Origin: Paenisporosarcina antarctica
GTDB taxonomy: Bacteria > Bacillota > Bacilli > Bacillales_A > Planococcaceae
Assembly (NCBI RefSeq): GCF_004367585.1
Contig: NZ_CP038015.1
Location: 1,246,001 to 1,310,000 of the forward strand
Direction: 5' to 3'
DNA length: 64,000 nucleotides
Part shown: piece after piece, positions 44,526-54,597 of the stretch
Position numbering within the stretch: position 1 is the first letter of the stretch
Layout of the letters: each line of letters opens with the position of its first letter
The notes under the pieces: model-generated
Databases searched by the model: none
Told to the model about the DNA's origin: nothing
Seen by the model: the letters and a program-made list of their open reading frames with translations, nothing else
Program-made: the position numbers and the translations under genes

Positions 44526-44532
44526 AAAACTC

Positions 44533-44577
44533 AAAAAAAGACTTGAATCACTATACAAGTGATTCAGGCCTTTTTTC
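44533..44577. terminator. bidirectional terminator between repeat array and niaR
   Basis: TGAATCACT and AGTGATTCA arms with an A run on one side and a T run on the other. It can end niaR transcripts on the minus strand and read-through on the plus strand. Confidence 0.85.
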
Positions 44578-44583
44578 CTGTGG

Positions 44584-45120
44584 TCAGTTTTCATCTGCTA
44601 AAAATCCTTTTCTGCGCATTCCTGCAATTGCAGTTTCTATGTAATCACTTGAAGTGGCTGCAATTAAATGTAAATGAATACCGTCTGTTAATTCGGATAA
44701 ATAGCTAGCTCCCGTTTCTTCTACCCGTGCTATGAATAAATCAACTTCATGTCGATTGGCCACCATTATGGATGCCGTTAATTCGCCGTACACAGGGTGT
44801 TCAACGGTGACGTTTTTCACCACCACACCTGAATCGACTAAGGTATACAATTCCTCTCTCGCATCGTCTGGTGCGTGCACACAAGCAATTTGACGTTCGA
44901 ACACGTGAGTTGTAGTCGATTTCTTAATATACACATAACCTTGACTCGTAGCTAATATTGGCTCATTACGAGCTTTTAATAATGTCATGTCTCCCACGAT
45001 TACTTGTCGGCTAACCCCGGACTCTTTCGCTAAATCAGTTCCTTTTATTGGATTGGTTGCCGTCTTTAACATGGCAAGTAATTGTTGGCGTCGTTCTTCA
45101 CCTAATAATTTCTTCAACAC
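44584..45120 (-). CDS. niaR: NAD biosynthesis transcriptional repressor NiaR
   Basis: A 178-residue nicotinate-sensing repressor (YrxA family). The N-terminal winged helix covers 1-55 (LAKESGVSRQVIVGDMTLLKA recognition region). The 3H domain has its conserved histidines in THVFERQIACVH, VEHPVYGEL and DGIHLHLIA. GTG 45120 or TTG 45117 are the likely starts, behind an AAAGGGCGGG stretch. In B. subtilis it is divergent from nifS-nadBCA. Those genes are absent here, and safA is the divergent neighbour, so its targets lie outside this window. Confidence 0.92.
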   Translation of the reverse strand: MLKKLLGEERRQQLLAMLKTATNPIKGTDLAKESGVSRQVIVGDMTLLKARNEPILATSQGYVYIKKSTTTHVFERQIACVHAPDDAREELYTLVDSGVVVKNVTVEHPVYGELTASIMVANRHEVDLFIARVEETGASYLSELTDGIHLHLIAATSSDYIETAIAGMRRKGFLADEN

Positions 45121-45242
45121 AATCCCGCCCTTTACATGCATAAGTCTTGCACTTGTTCTCATAGTTTATCATGTACACCAATTAAGTGACAAAATCAAAT
45201 CGTTATTCATAGGATACATAGATGATGAGAGGGGGAAGTATT

Positions 45243-46346
45243 TTGCACGTACATGTTGTGCAAAAAGGAGATACACTATGGAAAATTTCAAGACAGTATG
45301 GTGTATCTTTTGATGAAGTGAAACGTTTAAACGCGCATTTGGCAAATCCCGATTATATTGTGCCGGGTATGAAAATCTTTGTTCCTGAGAAGTCGACAAA
45401 AAAGCAAGAGATAAAAGATCACCCTTACGCTAACGATCGTCCTGTTAAAAATAACAAGGAGGAATACGTGCCTAAGGCATTACCAAAATCATTACCAAAA
45501 TCAATGCCGAAAGCAATGCCACAACCAATGCCACAACCAAAGCCATATCCACCGATGCAACCTATCCATATACACATGCCAGAACCAAAACAGCCACAAC
45601 CTATACCTCAACCGACCATGCAAATGCCACCACAAGTTTTTCAACAACCTATTAATCAACATTTGACAATGACACAAATGGTACCTCCATATATGGGAGT
45701 TCCTTATGGCTGGGTTCCTGTACCAGATATGGATGTTCATCAGCCACAAGTGCTGCCAACAACTCCACCAATACAGAAACCACAACCGAAACCACTACCG
45801 AAACATATACCTGCACCAAAACTCCCACAAGGTTGGCAATTAGATGACTCAAGTTCATTAGGAGATGTAGAATCATCGCTCCAAGTACCGCAGTTGTCAC
45901 CACAATATCAACAACCGCCATCACCATGTGGGCCACCACCACCAGAGTACTATCAACAACAACTACAACCGGAGTACTACGAAAACCAACAAGCGCCATC
46001 ACCATGCGGCCCTCCACCACCAGCTTATTATCAACACCAGCAACCGCCTTGCGGATGTGGACAGCCAAGTTATGCGCAACCAGCTAGTGGATATATGCCA
46101 CAACAAGGTCCTTCACCTGATGTCATGCAAGAAAGTGATGAAATGATGCATCACCCGAATATGATGCCACAACAAATGATGCATGATCCGAATATGATGC
46201 CGCAACAAATGATGCATGACCCGAATATGATGCCGCAACAAATGATGCCACACCATATGATGCCGTATATGAGATGCACTCCTTGTCATATGTTGCCCGC
46301 TCCACAAGGGCAATGGGGATATCCTACACCAGTTCGTTACTATTAA
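45243..46346 (+). CDS. safA: spore coat morphogenetic protein SafA
   Basis: A 367-residue protein. An N-terminal LysM domain (about 2-47: VHVVQKGDTLWKISRQYGVSFDEVKRLN through VPGMKIFVP) targets it to the cortex-coat interface. The remainder is Pro/Gln/Met/Tyr-rich. Near the end an 11-residue motif NMMPQQMMHDP is repeated three times (33-bp DNA repeats at 46155-46250). SafA organises the inner spore coat with SpoVID. TTG 45243 is preferred because GAGGGGG lies 7-8 bases before it and the start then aligns with other SafA proteins; ATG 45222 is a longer option. Low-complexity content makes several chance frames on both strands. Confidence 0.88.
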   Translation: MHVHVVQKGDTLWKISRQYGVSFDEVKRLNAHLANPDYIVPGMKIFVPEKSTKKQEIKDHPYANDRPVKNNKEEYVPKALPKSLPKSMPKAMPQPMPQPKPYPPMQPIHIHMPEPKQPQPIPQPTMQMPPQVFQQPINQHLTMTQMVPPYMGVPYGWVPVPDMDVHQPQVLPTTPPIQKPQPKPLPKHIPAPKLPQGWQLDDSSSLGDVESSLQVPQLSPQYQQPPSPCGPPPPEYYQQQLQPEYYENQQAPSPCGPPPPAYYQHQQPPCGCGQPSYAQPASGYMPQQGPSPDVMQESDEMMHHPNMMPQQMMHDPNMMPQQMMHDPNMMPQQMMPHHMMPYMRCTPCHMLPAPQGQWGYPTPVRYY

Positions 46347-46349
46347 AAA

Positions 46350-47192
46350 GTGGAACGTGGGCATTACGTCCAATTAAAGTCAAATGTGTGGAAATGGCAA
46401 ATTGGATCCGATATGTATTCAATAAAAAAGTACGACATTCAAGAGGAAGCAGATAAAATTCGGTTTATACATGAACAATTAACTATAATGGGTGAGGATC
46501 TTATGGTGCCGATTGAGCCATATCCTGATCCACTCATTATTCAACAACCGTGGATTGATAGTGGACGAAAAGTGCAATTTAGTAACAAGGAAGATCGTTT
46601 CAAATCAATTTCTTTACTTCATCAACTTCATAACTCGGGAAGAAATATTAAATGGGAAAAATCTAGCCATTTCCAAGAAATTGATTTAATACGGAAATGG
46701 AAACATCGATTAGAAAAATGGCAACAGCTTGAAGAATTTCTTCATCAAAAACTGGGTTCTTCAAAAACAAAAGAAATTACACAATTAGCAAAAAATTCAA
46801 TAAATCAACTCGTACCAATTTCGCGTAATCGATTAACACTCTTGCACGGGGATGTCGTTCATCATAATTTCGTTCGCGATAAAAATAACAAGCTATATTT
46901 AATTGATTTTGATTTAGCCTGTTTAGGTCCAGCAGAAGTGGAACTGATTTTATGGTCGCACAGAGTGTTACCGCATTACGATTATAATCTAAAAGTACTT
47001 ATTCAAGATCATCCTTCTCTTCGCAGAATCGATTGGAATTATTTATTATTTCCAAATGAACTGATGCGTGAGTGGTTGTACGCGACGACTTTATCAGATC
47101 TTCAACTTCGGATGTTTTTACCGAAATTAAAGATTTTCACCGATAAAGCGTTACAACGTATGCCTCAATTATGGGATGAAGTGAACCCTTAA
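46350..47192 (+). CDS. phosphotransferase-fold protein (YsxE/CotS-like spore coat kinase family)
   Basis: A 280-residue protein of the aminoglycoside-phosphotransferase/choline-kinase fold. The catalytic loop LLHGDVVHHNFV is near residue 170 and the metal-binding YLIDFDLACLG is near 188. Sporulating Bacilli carry such proteins as coat components (CotS, YutH, YsxE). ysxE normally sits after spoVID but is missing there, so this may be its relocated equivalent. The GTG start has no good binding site and lies 4 bp after the safA stop, suggesting coupling to safA. No substrate can be inferred. Confidence 0.72.
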   Translation: MERGHYVQLKSNVWKWQIGSDMYSIKKYDIQEEADKIRFIHEQLTIMGEDLMVPIEPYPDPLIIQQPWIDSGRKVQFSNKEDRFKSISLLHQLHNSGRNIKWEKSSHFQEIDLIRKWKHRLEKWQQLEEFLHQKLGSSKTKEITQLAKNSINQLVPISRNRLTLLHGDVVHHNFVRDKNNKLYLIDFDLACLGPAEVELILWSHRVLPHYDYNLKVLIQDHPSLRRIDWNYLLFPNELMREWLYATTLSDLQLRMFLPKLKIFTDKALQRMPQLWDEVNP

Positions 47193-47346
47193 TGATGAAA
47201 ATCGAACAGCCGTTACTGGTTAAATGAAATATTTTAGCATAATAAATGGCTATGTAATTTGATAAGTTCGAAAAAAAGATGAAAGTTGATTGCCTGTTCT
47301 AGCCAACTGCTGTGAAGTCTTGCTTACGATAACTAGATTAAACAAA

Positions 47347-47384
47347 ACAACACCCGTGATTTTATGATTGCGGGTGTTGTTTAT
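47347..47384 (+). terminator. terminator after safA and the kinase-fold gene
   Basis: ACAACACCCG and CGGGTGTTGT arms with a 13-nt loop, followed by a T-rich tail. Confidence 0.85.
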
Positions 47385-47414
47385 ATTTAATCATGCATGT
47401 TTGGGTACTTTCTA

Positions 47415-47438
47415 CGAACATTCGTTTTGTGCTATAAT
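47415..47438 (+). promoter_or_regulatory. LexA (SOS) box over the ruvAB promoter
   Basis: CGAACATTCGTTTT at 47415-47428 matches the Bacillus LexA/DinR pattern GAAC-N4-GTTC closely, with GTTT in the second half. It lies just before an extended -10 element, TGCTATAAT (TATAAT at 47433-47438). Bound LexA would cover the promoter. ruvAB belongs to the SOS regulon in B. subtilis. Confidence 0.75.
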
Positions 47439-47468
47439 CAGTACGTTGAATGTGAGGAGAGACTTTAA

Positions 47469-48089
47469 ATGTACGATTACATAAAAGGATTGGTAACACG
47501 TGTAACTCCTGAATATATGACTGTTGAACAACAAGGTATTGGATGGCAAATATTTACGCCAAATCCATACGCTTTTCGTGTGTCGGCAGAGCCACAACAA
47601 ATCTTTACACATTTAAATGTGCGCGAAGATGCACAACTACTTTTTGGCTTCGTTTCACTCGAGCAACGAGAGCTTTTCAGGAAACTGATTCAAGTCTCTG
47701 GTATTGGCCCAAAGGGTGCTTTAGCCATACTTGCAAGTGGACAACCGTCTCAAGTGGTTCAAGCTATTGAACGGGAAGACGAGACCTTTTTAGTGAAATT
47801 CCCCGGTGTTGGGAAAAAAACAGCACGTCAAATGATTCTTGATTTAAAAGGAAAACTTGGAGACTTATCAATTGATTTCGACATGGCAAGTGGTGAAGAC
47901 GAACTTCAGTTGTTCCCAGAAACGTCAGGTAGGATTGAATTAGAAGAAGCATTTTTAGCCCTTGCTGCTCTTGGCTACTCAGAACGTGAATTGACGAAAG
48001 TACGCCCAAAATTAGATGCTCTACCAGAAGCGCTTGATACAGAGGGCTATATGAAAAAAGCGTTACAGTTGCTATTAAAACAGGGCTGA
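47469..48089 (+). CDS. ruvA: Holliday junction protein RuvA
   Basis: A 206-residue DNA-binding subunit of the RuvAB branch-migration complex. It has an OB-fold start (MYDYIKGLVTRVTPEYM), two helix-hairpin-helix motifs (VSGIGPKGALAILA and FPGVGKKTARQMILDLKG), and the C-terminal RuvB-binding domain. GAGGAGAG precedes the ATG. It starts 18 bp before ruvB and is preceded by a LexA box. Confidence 0.97.
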   Translation: MYDYIKGLVTRVTPEYMTVEQQGIGWQIFTPNPYAFRVSAEPQQIFTHLNVREDAQLLFGFVSLEQRELFRKLIQVSGIGPKGALAILASGQPSQVVQAIEREDETFLVKFPGVGKKTARQMILDLKGKLGDLSIDFDMASGEDELQLFPETSGRIELEEAFLALAALGYSERELTKVRPKLDALPEALDTEGYMKKALQLLLKQG

Positions 48090-48107
48090 TGAAGGGAGGT
48101 CATGTGC

Positions 48108-49109
48108 ATGGAAGAACGTATAATTTCAACCGAAATTTCGGAGTTTGATGAACGTTTTGAACAATCACTGCGTCCACAGTATTTATCTCAATACATTGGA
48201 CAAGAAAAAGTGAAAAATAATTTAGATATTTTTGTAAAAGCAGCTAAAATGCGTAAAGAAAGCTTGGATCATGTACTCCTGTATGGACCTCCTGGACTTG
48301 GGAAAACTACTTTAGCAGCAGTGATTGCAAACGAGATGGAAGTTAATATTCGAATGACAAGCGGCCCAGCCATTGAACGTCCTGGCGATTTAGCTGCGAT
48401 TGTCAGTTCACTTGAACCAGGTGACGTATTGTTTATAGATGAAATCCACCGTTTAAACCGTTCCATTGAAGAAGTATTATATCCGGCAATGGAAGATTTC
48501 TGTCTTGATATTGTCGTCGGGAAAGGTCCCTCAGCTCGCTCGGTACGTCTTGATTTACCACCGTTCACATTAATCGGTGCCACCACAAGAGCGGGGGCAT
48601 TATCGGCACCTCTGCGTGATCGCTTCGGGGTATTACTAAGACTTGACTACTATGACAATCAAGCTCTAACCGAAATAGTGTCTCGCAGTGCTACATTATT
48701 TGAGGCGGAAATTGACCACCCTTCAGCGGGGGAAATTGCCAGCCGTTCTCGTGGGACACCACGTATTGCGAACCGTTTATTAAAAAGGGTTCGAGATTTT
48801 GCACAAGTTCGAGGAAACGGTATAATATCAATTGATACTGCTCAAGAAGCTCTTGAATTGATGCAAGTGGATGCTCTAGGATTAGATCATATCGATCATA
48901 AATTACTTTTAGGTATGATTGAACGTTTTAAAGGAAAACCAGTTGGACTTGATACAATTGCTGCAATTATTGGAGAAGAATCAACGACGATTGAAGAAGT
49001 GTATGAGCCATACTTACTGCAAATTGGGTTCTTACAACGCACACCAAGAGGGCGTGTTGTAACGAAACTCGCATATGACCATTTCAACTACCCTTATTTT
49101 GAGGAATAA
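48108..49109 (+). CDS. ruvB: Holliday junction helicase RuvB
   Basis: A 333-residue AAA+ motor of branch migration. It has Walker [10 protein letters not shown] near 60, Walker B DEIHRL, sensor 1 GATTRAG, and a C-terminal winged helix with the RTPRGRVVT segment. ATG 48108 is chosen because AAGGGAGGT lies 8 bases upstream; ATG 48102 is too close. Confidence 0.98.
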   Translation: MEERIISTEISEFDERFEQSLRPQYLSQYIGQEKVKNNLDIFVKAAKMRKESLDHVLLYGPPGLGKTTLAAVIANEMEVNIRMTSGPAIERPGDLAAIVSSLEPGDVLFIDEIHRLNRSIEEVLYPAMEDFCLDIVVGKGPSARSVRLDLPPFTLIGATTRAGALSAPLRDRFGVLLRLDYYDNQALTEIVSRSATLFEAEIDHPSAGEIASRSRGTPRIANRLLKRVRDFAQVRGNGIISIDTAQEALELMQVDALGLDHIDHKLLLGMIERFKGKPVGLDTIAAIIGEESTTIEEVYEPYLLQIGFLQRTPRGRVVTKLAYDHFNYPYFEE

Positions 49110-49131
49110 TGATTAAAGGAAGTATATAACC

Positions 49132-51326
<2,195 letters not shown>

Positions 51327-51351
51327 TTCTTGTATACTAGCTGAAGACGAT

Positions 51352-51452
51352 GTTCAAAAAGTCTGCTAAATTAAGCTGTGACCTGCACGACAGGTGCATT
51401 TTAAACCTGAATTTCACAAACGGCTCTGTTTATGCTCTTTTTGAAAACATGT
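51352..51452 (+). promoter_or_regulatory. possible structured leader before yajC
   Basis: ATGTTCAAAAAG at 51350-51361 can pair with CTTTTTGAAAACAT at 51438-51451 (two-base bulge), closing about 75 bases. These hold a second hairpin, ACCTG-CACGA-CAGGT (51380-51394). A TATACT -10-like hexamer lies near 51333. It may be a regulatory leader of the yajC transcript. No known class was recognised. Confidence 0.4.
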
Positions 51453-51482
51453 TTTTTAGAAAAAAAGGGGGAAATTTAGAGA

Positions 51483-51740
51483 ATGGAAACATTAATCGGT
51501 TTATCGCCAATTATATTGATGTTTGTTGTGATGTGGTTTTTCATTATTCGACCAGCACAAAAACGTCAAAAAACAACGGCATCTATGCAATCAAGTTTAA
51601 AACGTGGTGATCGTATTGTAACGTTAGGTGGCCTTCACGCTTTAGTGGACGCTGTAGACGACACAACTGTTTTTGTAACTATAGCAGATGGTACACGCCT
51701 TCAATTCGAACGTGCGGCTATCACTCGTGTTGTCGAGTGA
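51483..51740 (+). CDS. yajC: Sec translocon accessory protein YajC
   Basis: An 85-residue protein with one N-terminal membrane helix (LSPIILMFVVMWFFIIRPAQKRQK) and a small cytoplasmic domain (LKRGDRIVTLGGLHALVDAVDD). It associates with SecDF in many bacteria. The binding site is AAGGGGG. The usual tgt-yajC order is kept. Confidence 0.95.
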   Translation: METLIGLSPIILMFVVMWFFIIRPAQKRQKTTASMQSSLKRGDRIVTLGGLHALVDAVDDTTVFVTIADGTRLQFERAAITRVVE

Positions 51741-51812
51741 CTATAAGTACGTGTTCATTTTAAAGATATGATTAACTATTAGCTTTATTTGAACAATAAC
51801 TATGTACATAAA

Positions 51813-51846
51813 AACCTGTCTTCCCTTTAGGGAGGACAGGTTTTTT
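51813..51846 (+). terminator. yajC terminator
   Basis: AACCTGTC and GGACAGGTT arms with further inner pairing (TTCCC/GGGAG), then six T. Confidence 0.9.
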
Positions 51847-51899
51847 ATGTATAATGCCCATCATTTTCTCTCATACTAAGTAGAAAAAGGGGATACATA

Positions 51900-52556
51900 A
51901 TGGGTGAAATTGGGATACTTTTCACTATAGCGTGGCGGACCATTTTTCTTTATATATTAATATTAATCATCTTTAGACTAATGGGAAAACGAGAAGTAGG
52001 AGAACTTAGCCTAATGGATTTAGTTATTTTCGTCCTCATTGCAGAGGTTGCATCGTATGCTATTGACGATCCAAAGCGCAATTTATTCGAATCTATTTTG
52101 CCAATGCTTTTATTACTATTAATTCAATTTGTAACTTCGTATATGTCATTGAAAAGTAAAAAAATTCGAGACTTAATTGATGGTGATCCGTCAGTTATAA
52201 TACGCAATGGAGAAATTATTGAATCGGAAATGCGCAAAATACGCTACAATTTAGACGACCTATTTCAACAGCTACGCGAACAACAAATTGGGTCCATTCA
52301 AGATGTGTCCTATGCTTTTTTAGAGCCTTCAGGTAATTTATCCGTATTTAAATTTGAGGGAGATCATCCTGTCTTACCGCTCATTGTTGATGGAGACATA
52401 CAAGAAGGGCATCTTAAATTAATTCAACATGATAAACAATGGTTGCTCGATGAATTAAAGCAAATTCATATTTATGATCCAAAAACGGTATTCTACTGTA
52501 GTTATGAACGAGAAAAGTTATATGTTCAATTACGAGAACGCTTTAAGTCTTCTTGA
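51900..52556 (+). CDS. DUF421/YetF-family membrane protein (YrbG-like)
   Basis: A 218-residue protein with three N-terminal membrane helices (about 8-85) and a cytoplasmic DUF421 region (RDLIDGDPSVIIRNGEII, MRKIRYNLDDLFQQLREQ). B. subtilis has yrbG in the same place. Some YetF-like proteins are spore-membrane proteins; the role here is unknown. It ends 14 bp inside the convergent spoVB gene. Confidence 0.85.
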   Translation: MGEIGILFTIAWRTIFLYILILIIFRLMGKREVGELSLMDLVIFVLIAEVASYAIDDPKRNLFESILPMLLLLLIQFVTSYMSLKSKKIRDLIDGDPSVIIRNGEIIESEMRKIRYNLDDLFQQLREQQIGSIQDVSYAFLEPSGNLSVFKFEGDHPVLPLIVDGDIQEGHLKLIQHDKQWLLDELKQIHIYDPKTVFYCSYEREKLYVQLRERFKSS

Positions 52557-54048
52557 TAAGTTTACGAAGGAGACGAATGTCGGATACATGAATTTGGCGA
52601 AATACGATCAAGCCAGCTAAAATTATTAATCCTGTAACCATGCTATCAGCGACCCAAGGCATTTCCCCTAAAGGCCATAACACAGGACGAAGAATTGTCA
52701 CTAAAATAAATATTAAATAAGGAATTGCAAAAAATGTGAAGCCTAGTCCGGCTTCTTTTTTTTGTCGCAGTGTAGCCATATGTAAAAAAGAAGTTAAACA
52801 AACACCAAAACCAATGGCTAATATCGCACCTTTTTCTTCAATTCCAGGTTGTGAAGCTAACACAAACATAACAAATAACTTTCCAAGTCCTCCATATATA
52901 GAATTCATCATGGCTGCTTTTGCTTCATGCATGGCTTGCAATATGGCATGAAGTGGGCTTTGTATGTAATAAAAAAAGAACACAGGAGCTAATAGGGCCA
53001 TATAACCTTCACCTTCAGTTACATGAAATAAAACGCGTACAATATGTTCACCATGCAAATAAAATATAGTAGCAGCAAAACACCCAGTAATAGCAGAAAC
53101 TCTCATAGCTAGAGATACTCGTTCTTGTAACATTCCACGGTTCGATCTTGCTCTGGCATCACTTACAGCAGGAACTAATACTATGGATAACGCGTACGGA
53201 ATAAACGCAGGAAACAACAGTAAAGGAATAAATACACCTGAAATCATCCCATATAAATTAGTAGCTGCCACTGCTCCAACACCGGCTACCGCTAAAGCTT
53301 TAATAAATATGATCGGTTCTAAAAACCATGTAAATGAACCGAATAATCGACTTCCAGCTGAAGGCAGAGCGACATGTAAAATAGGAGAAGAAGGATAGTT
53401 AATAGGTGTTCCGGTAACTCGTTTCACACGCTTGTATTTATACCATAAATAAATGAACGACATGAGTTCAGCTAATAACGCCATCATCATGGCGGCAGCA
53501 GCTGTCGATGCAGGGCTCGACTGAATTACAACATAGGGTAGTAACCAAGTTACGAGTCCAATACGGAAAAACTGTTCAATTAATTGTGACCAAGCGGTTT
53601 CTTCAACTTTTGCTAACCCTTGGAAATAGCCTTTAAGTATTCCGGATAATGCGGCTATTGGTATGGTAAGCAAACCAATCAGAAGTGTCTTTCCAATCGC
53701 TCCATTTTCTAGTAAGTTGGTTGCAACATAAGGAATCGTTAAATACATTAATGGAACGAAAATAATGATGGATATCCAAGTTAATTTCCAAATGGTTCTC
53801 ATGAGGCCTTGTATTTCAAGATGTTTTTTCCCAGCATACAACTCAGCTGTGATCTTAGCGACGGCAATCGGTAACCCTAACTGAATCAATGATAAGAAGA
53901 AAATAAAAGCGGGGTAAGCGGCAGTGTATATTCCAACAGCCTCTTCACCTGCTATTCGCACAAATTGAATGCGAAAAACAAAACCAAATAGCTTTGATAA
54001 AAAAACAGCCCCCATTAATACCAGCGTTCCACGTAAAAATGTCGACAA
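52543..54048 (-). CDS. spoVB: SpoVB-like polysaccharide/lipid flippase (MOP superfamily)
   Basis: About 501 residues, with 14 predicted membrane segments and the MurJ/SpoVB/Wzx fold. It begins STFLRGTLVLMGAVFLSKLFGFVFRIQ, and the KITAELYAGKK region is typical. Such proteins move lipid-linked precursors, here probably for spore cortex. I favour TTG 54048; the longer GTG 54057 leaves almost no gap to AAGGA. It lies in opposite orientation between yrbG and comN, as in B. subtilis. Confidence 0.87.
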   Translation of the reverse strand: MSTFLRGTLVLMGAVFLSKLFGFVFRIQFVRIAGEEAVGIYTAAYPAFIFFLSLIQLGLPIAVAKITAELYAGKKHLEIQGLMRTIWKLTWISIIIFVPLMYLTIPYVATNLLENGAIGKTLLIGLLTIPIAALSGILKGYFQGLAKVEETAWSQLIEQFFRIGLVTWLLPYVVIQSSPASTAAAAMMMALLAELMSFIYLWYKYKRVKRVTGTPINYPSSPILHVALPSAGSRLFGSFTWFLEPIIFIKALAVAGVGAVAATNLYGMISGVFIPLLLFPAFIPYALSIVLVPAVSDARARSNRGMLQERVSLAMRVSAITGCFAATIFYLHGEHIVRVLFHVTEGEGYMALLAPVFFFYYIQSPLHAILQAMHEAKAAMMNSIYGGLGKLFVMFVLASQPGIEEKGAILAIGFGVCLTSFLHMATLRQKKEAGLGFTFFAIPYLIFILVTILRPVLWPLGEMPWVADSMVTGLIILAGLIVFRQIHVSDIRLLRKLIKKT

Positions 54049-54143
54049 TTTTGCCACTTCCTTCTCAAGTCACACAAACTCGTATACAATATTCTTATGC
54101 GAAAATAACGATGCTTAAAACCGAAAAAGAAGGAAGTGTTTAA

Positions 54144-54503
54144 ATGAGTGCAAATTATGATGATTTATTTGAACTTGTGGGGCCTGCTTTAGAAAGTAAA
54201 ATTTATGAATTCAGGCTATATAATTACAATTCTGTGACGGAAGAGGATATTTGGCACTACTGCATAAATAAAAAGTGGAGAAAGCGTGATATTCAGGAAA
54301 TGGGAGTATCTGAAATGGTTAATGATATTTTAGGGACTTCTCCCGCACATTATATGACTCATACTCAAATTGAAGGTTTTAAATCGTCTAATTGGTTCTC
54401 AGAACTTAAACAGGAGGACCTACAAGAGCTATTGAATCCGACTAAAAAAGTACTCAAGACACAACCAGTAATAAAAAGTCGTCAGAATCTTAAGGACATT
54501 TGA
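54144..54503 (+). CDS. comN: post-transcriptional regulator ComN-like
   Basis: A 119-residue protein of the ComN/YrzD family. The central part (LYNYNSVTEEDIWHYCINKKWRKRDIQ and a VSEMVNDILGTSP helix) is conserved. In B. subtilis ComN affects comE competence transcripts and localises with DivIVA. The comN-secDF order is conserved. GAAGGAAG precedes the ATG. Confidence 0.85.
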   Translation: MSANYDDLFELVGPALESKIYEFRLYNYNSVTEEDIWHYCINKKWRKRDIQEMGVSEMVNDILGTSPAHYMTHTQIEGFKSSNWFSELKQEDLQELLNPTKKVLKTQPVIKSRQNLKDI

Positions 54504-54507
54504 CACC

Positions 54508-54550
54508 TAGCGCGACGTGTTTCATAATAACCATGTTGCGCTTTTTTTAT
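54508..54550 (+). terminator. comN terminator
   Basis: AGCGCGAC and GTTGCGCT arms with one wobble pair and a long loop, then seven T. Confidence 0.8.
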
Positions 54551-54597
54551 GTGGTAATTTTCCATTACCATTTCCAAGTTGAGGAGGAAGTTTACAT

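Noticed and set aside
45501-46373. Minus-strand genes opposite safA
   Set aside because: They mirror low-complexity Pro/Gln/Met codons of safA, have biased His/Trp/Val composition and lack ribosome sites.
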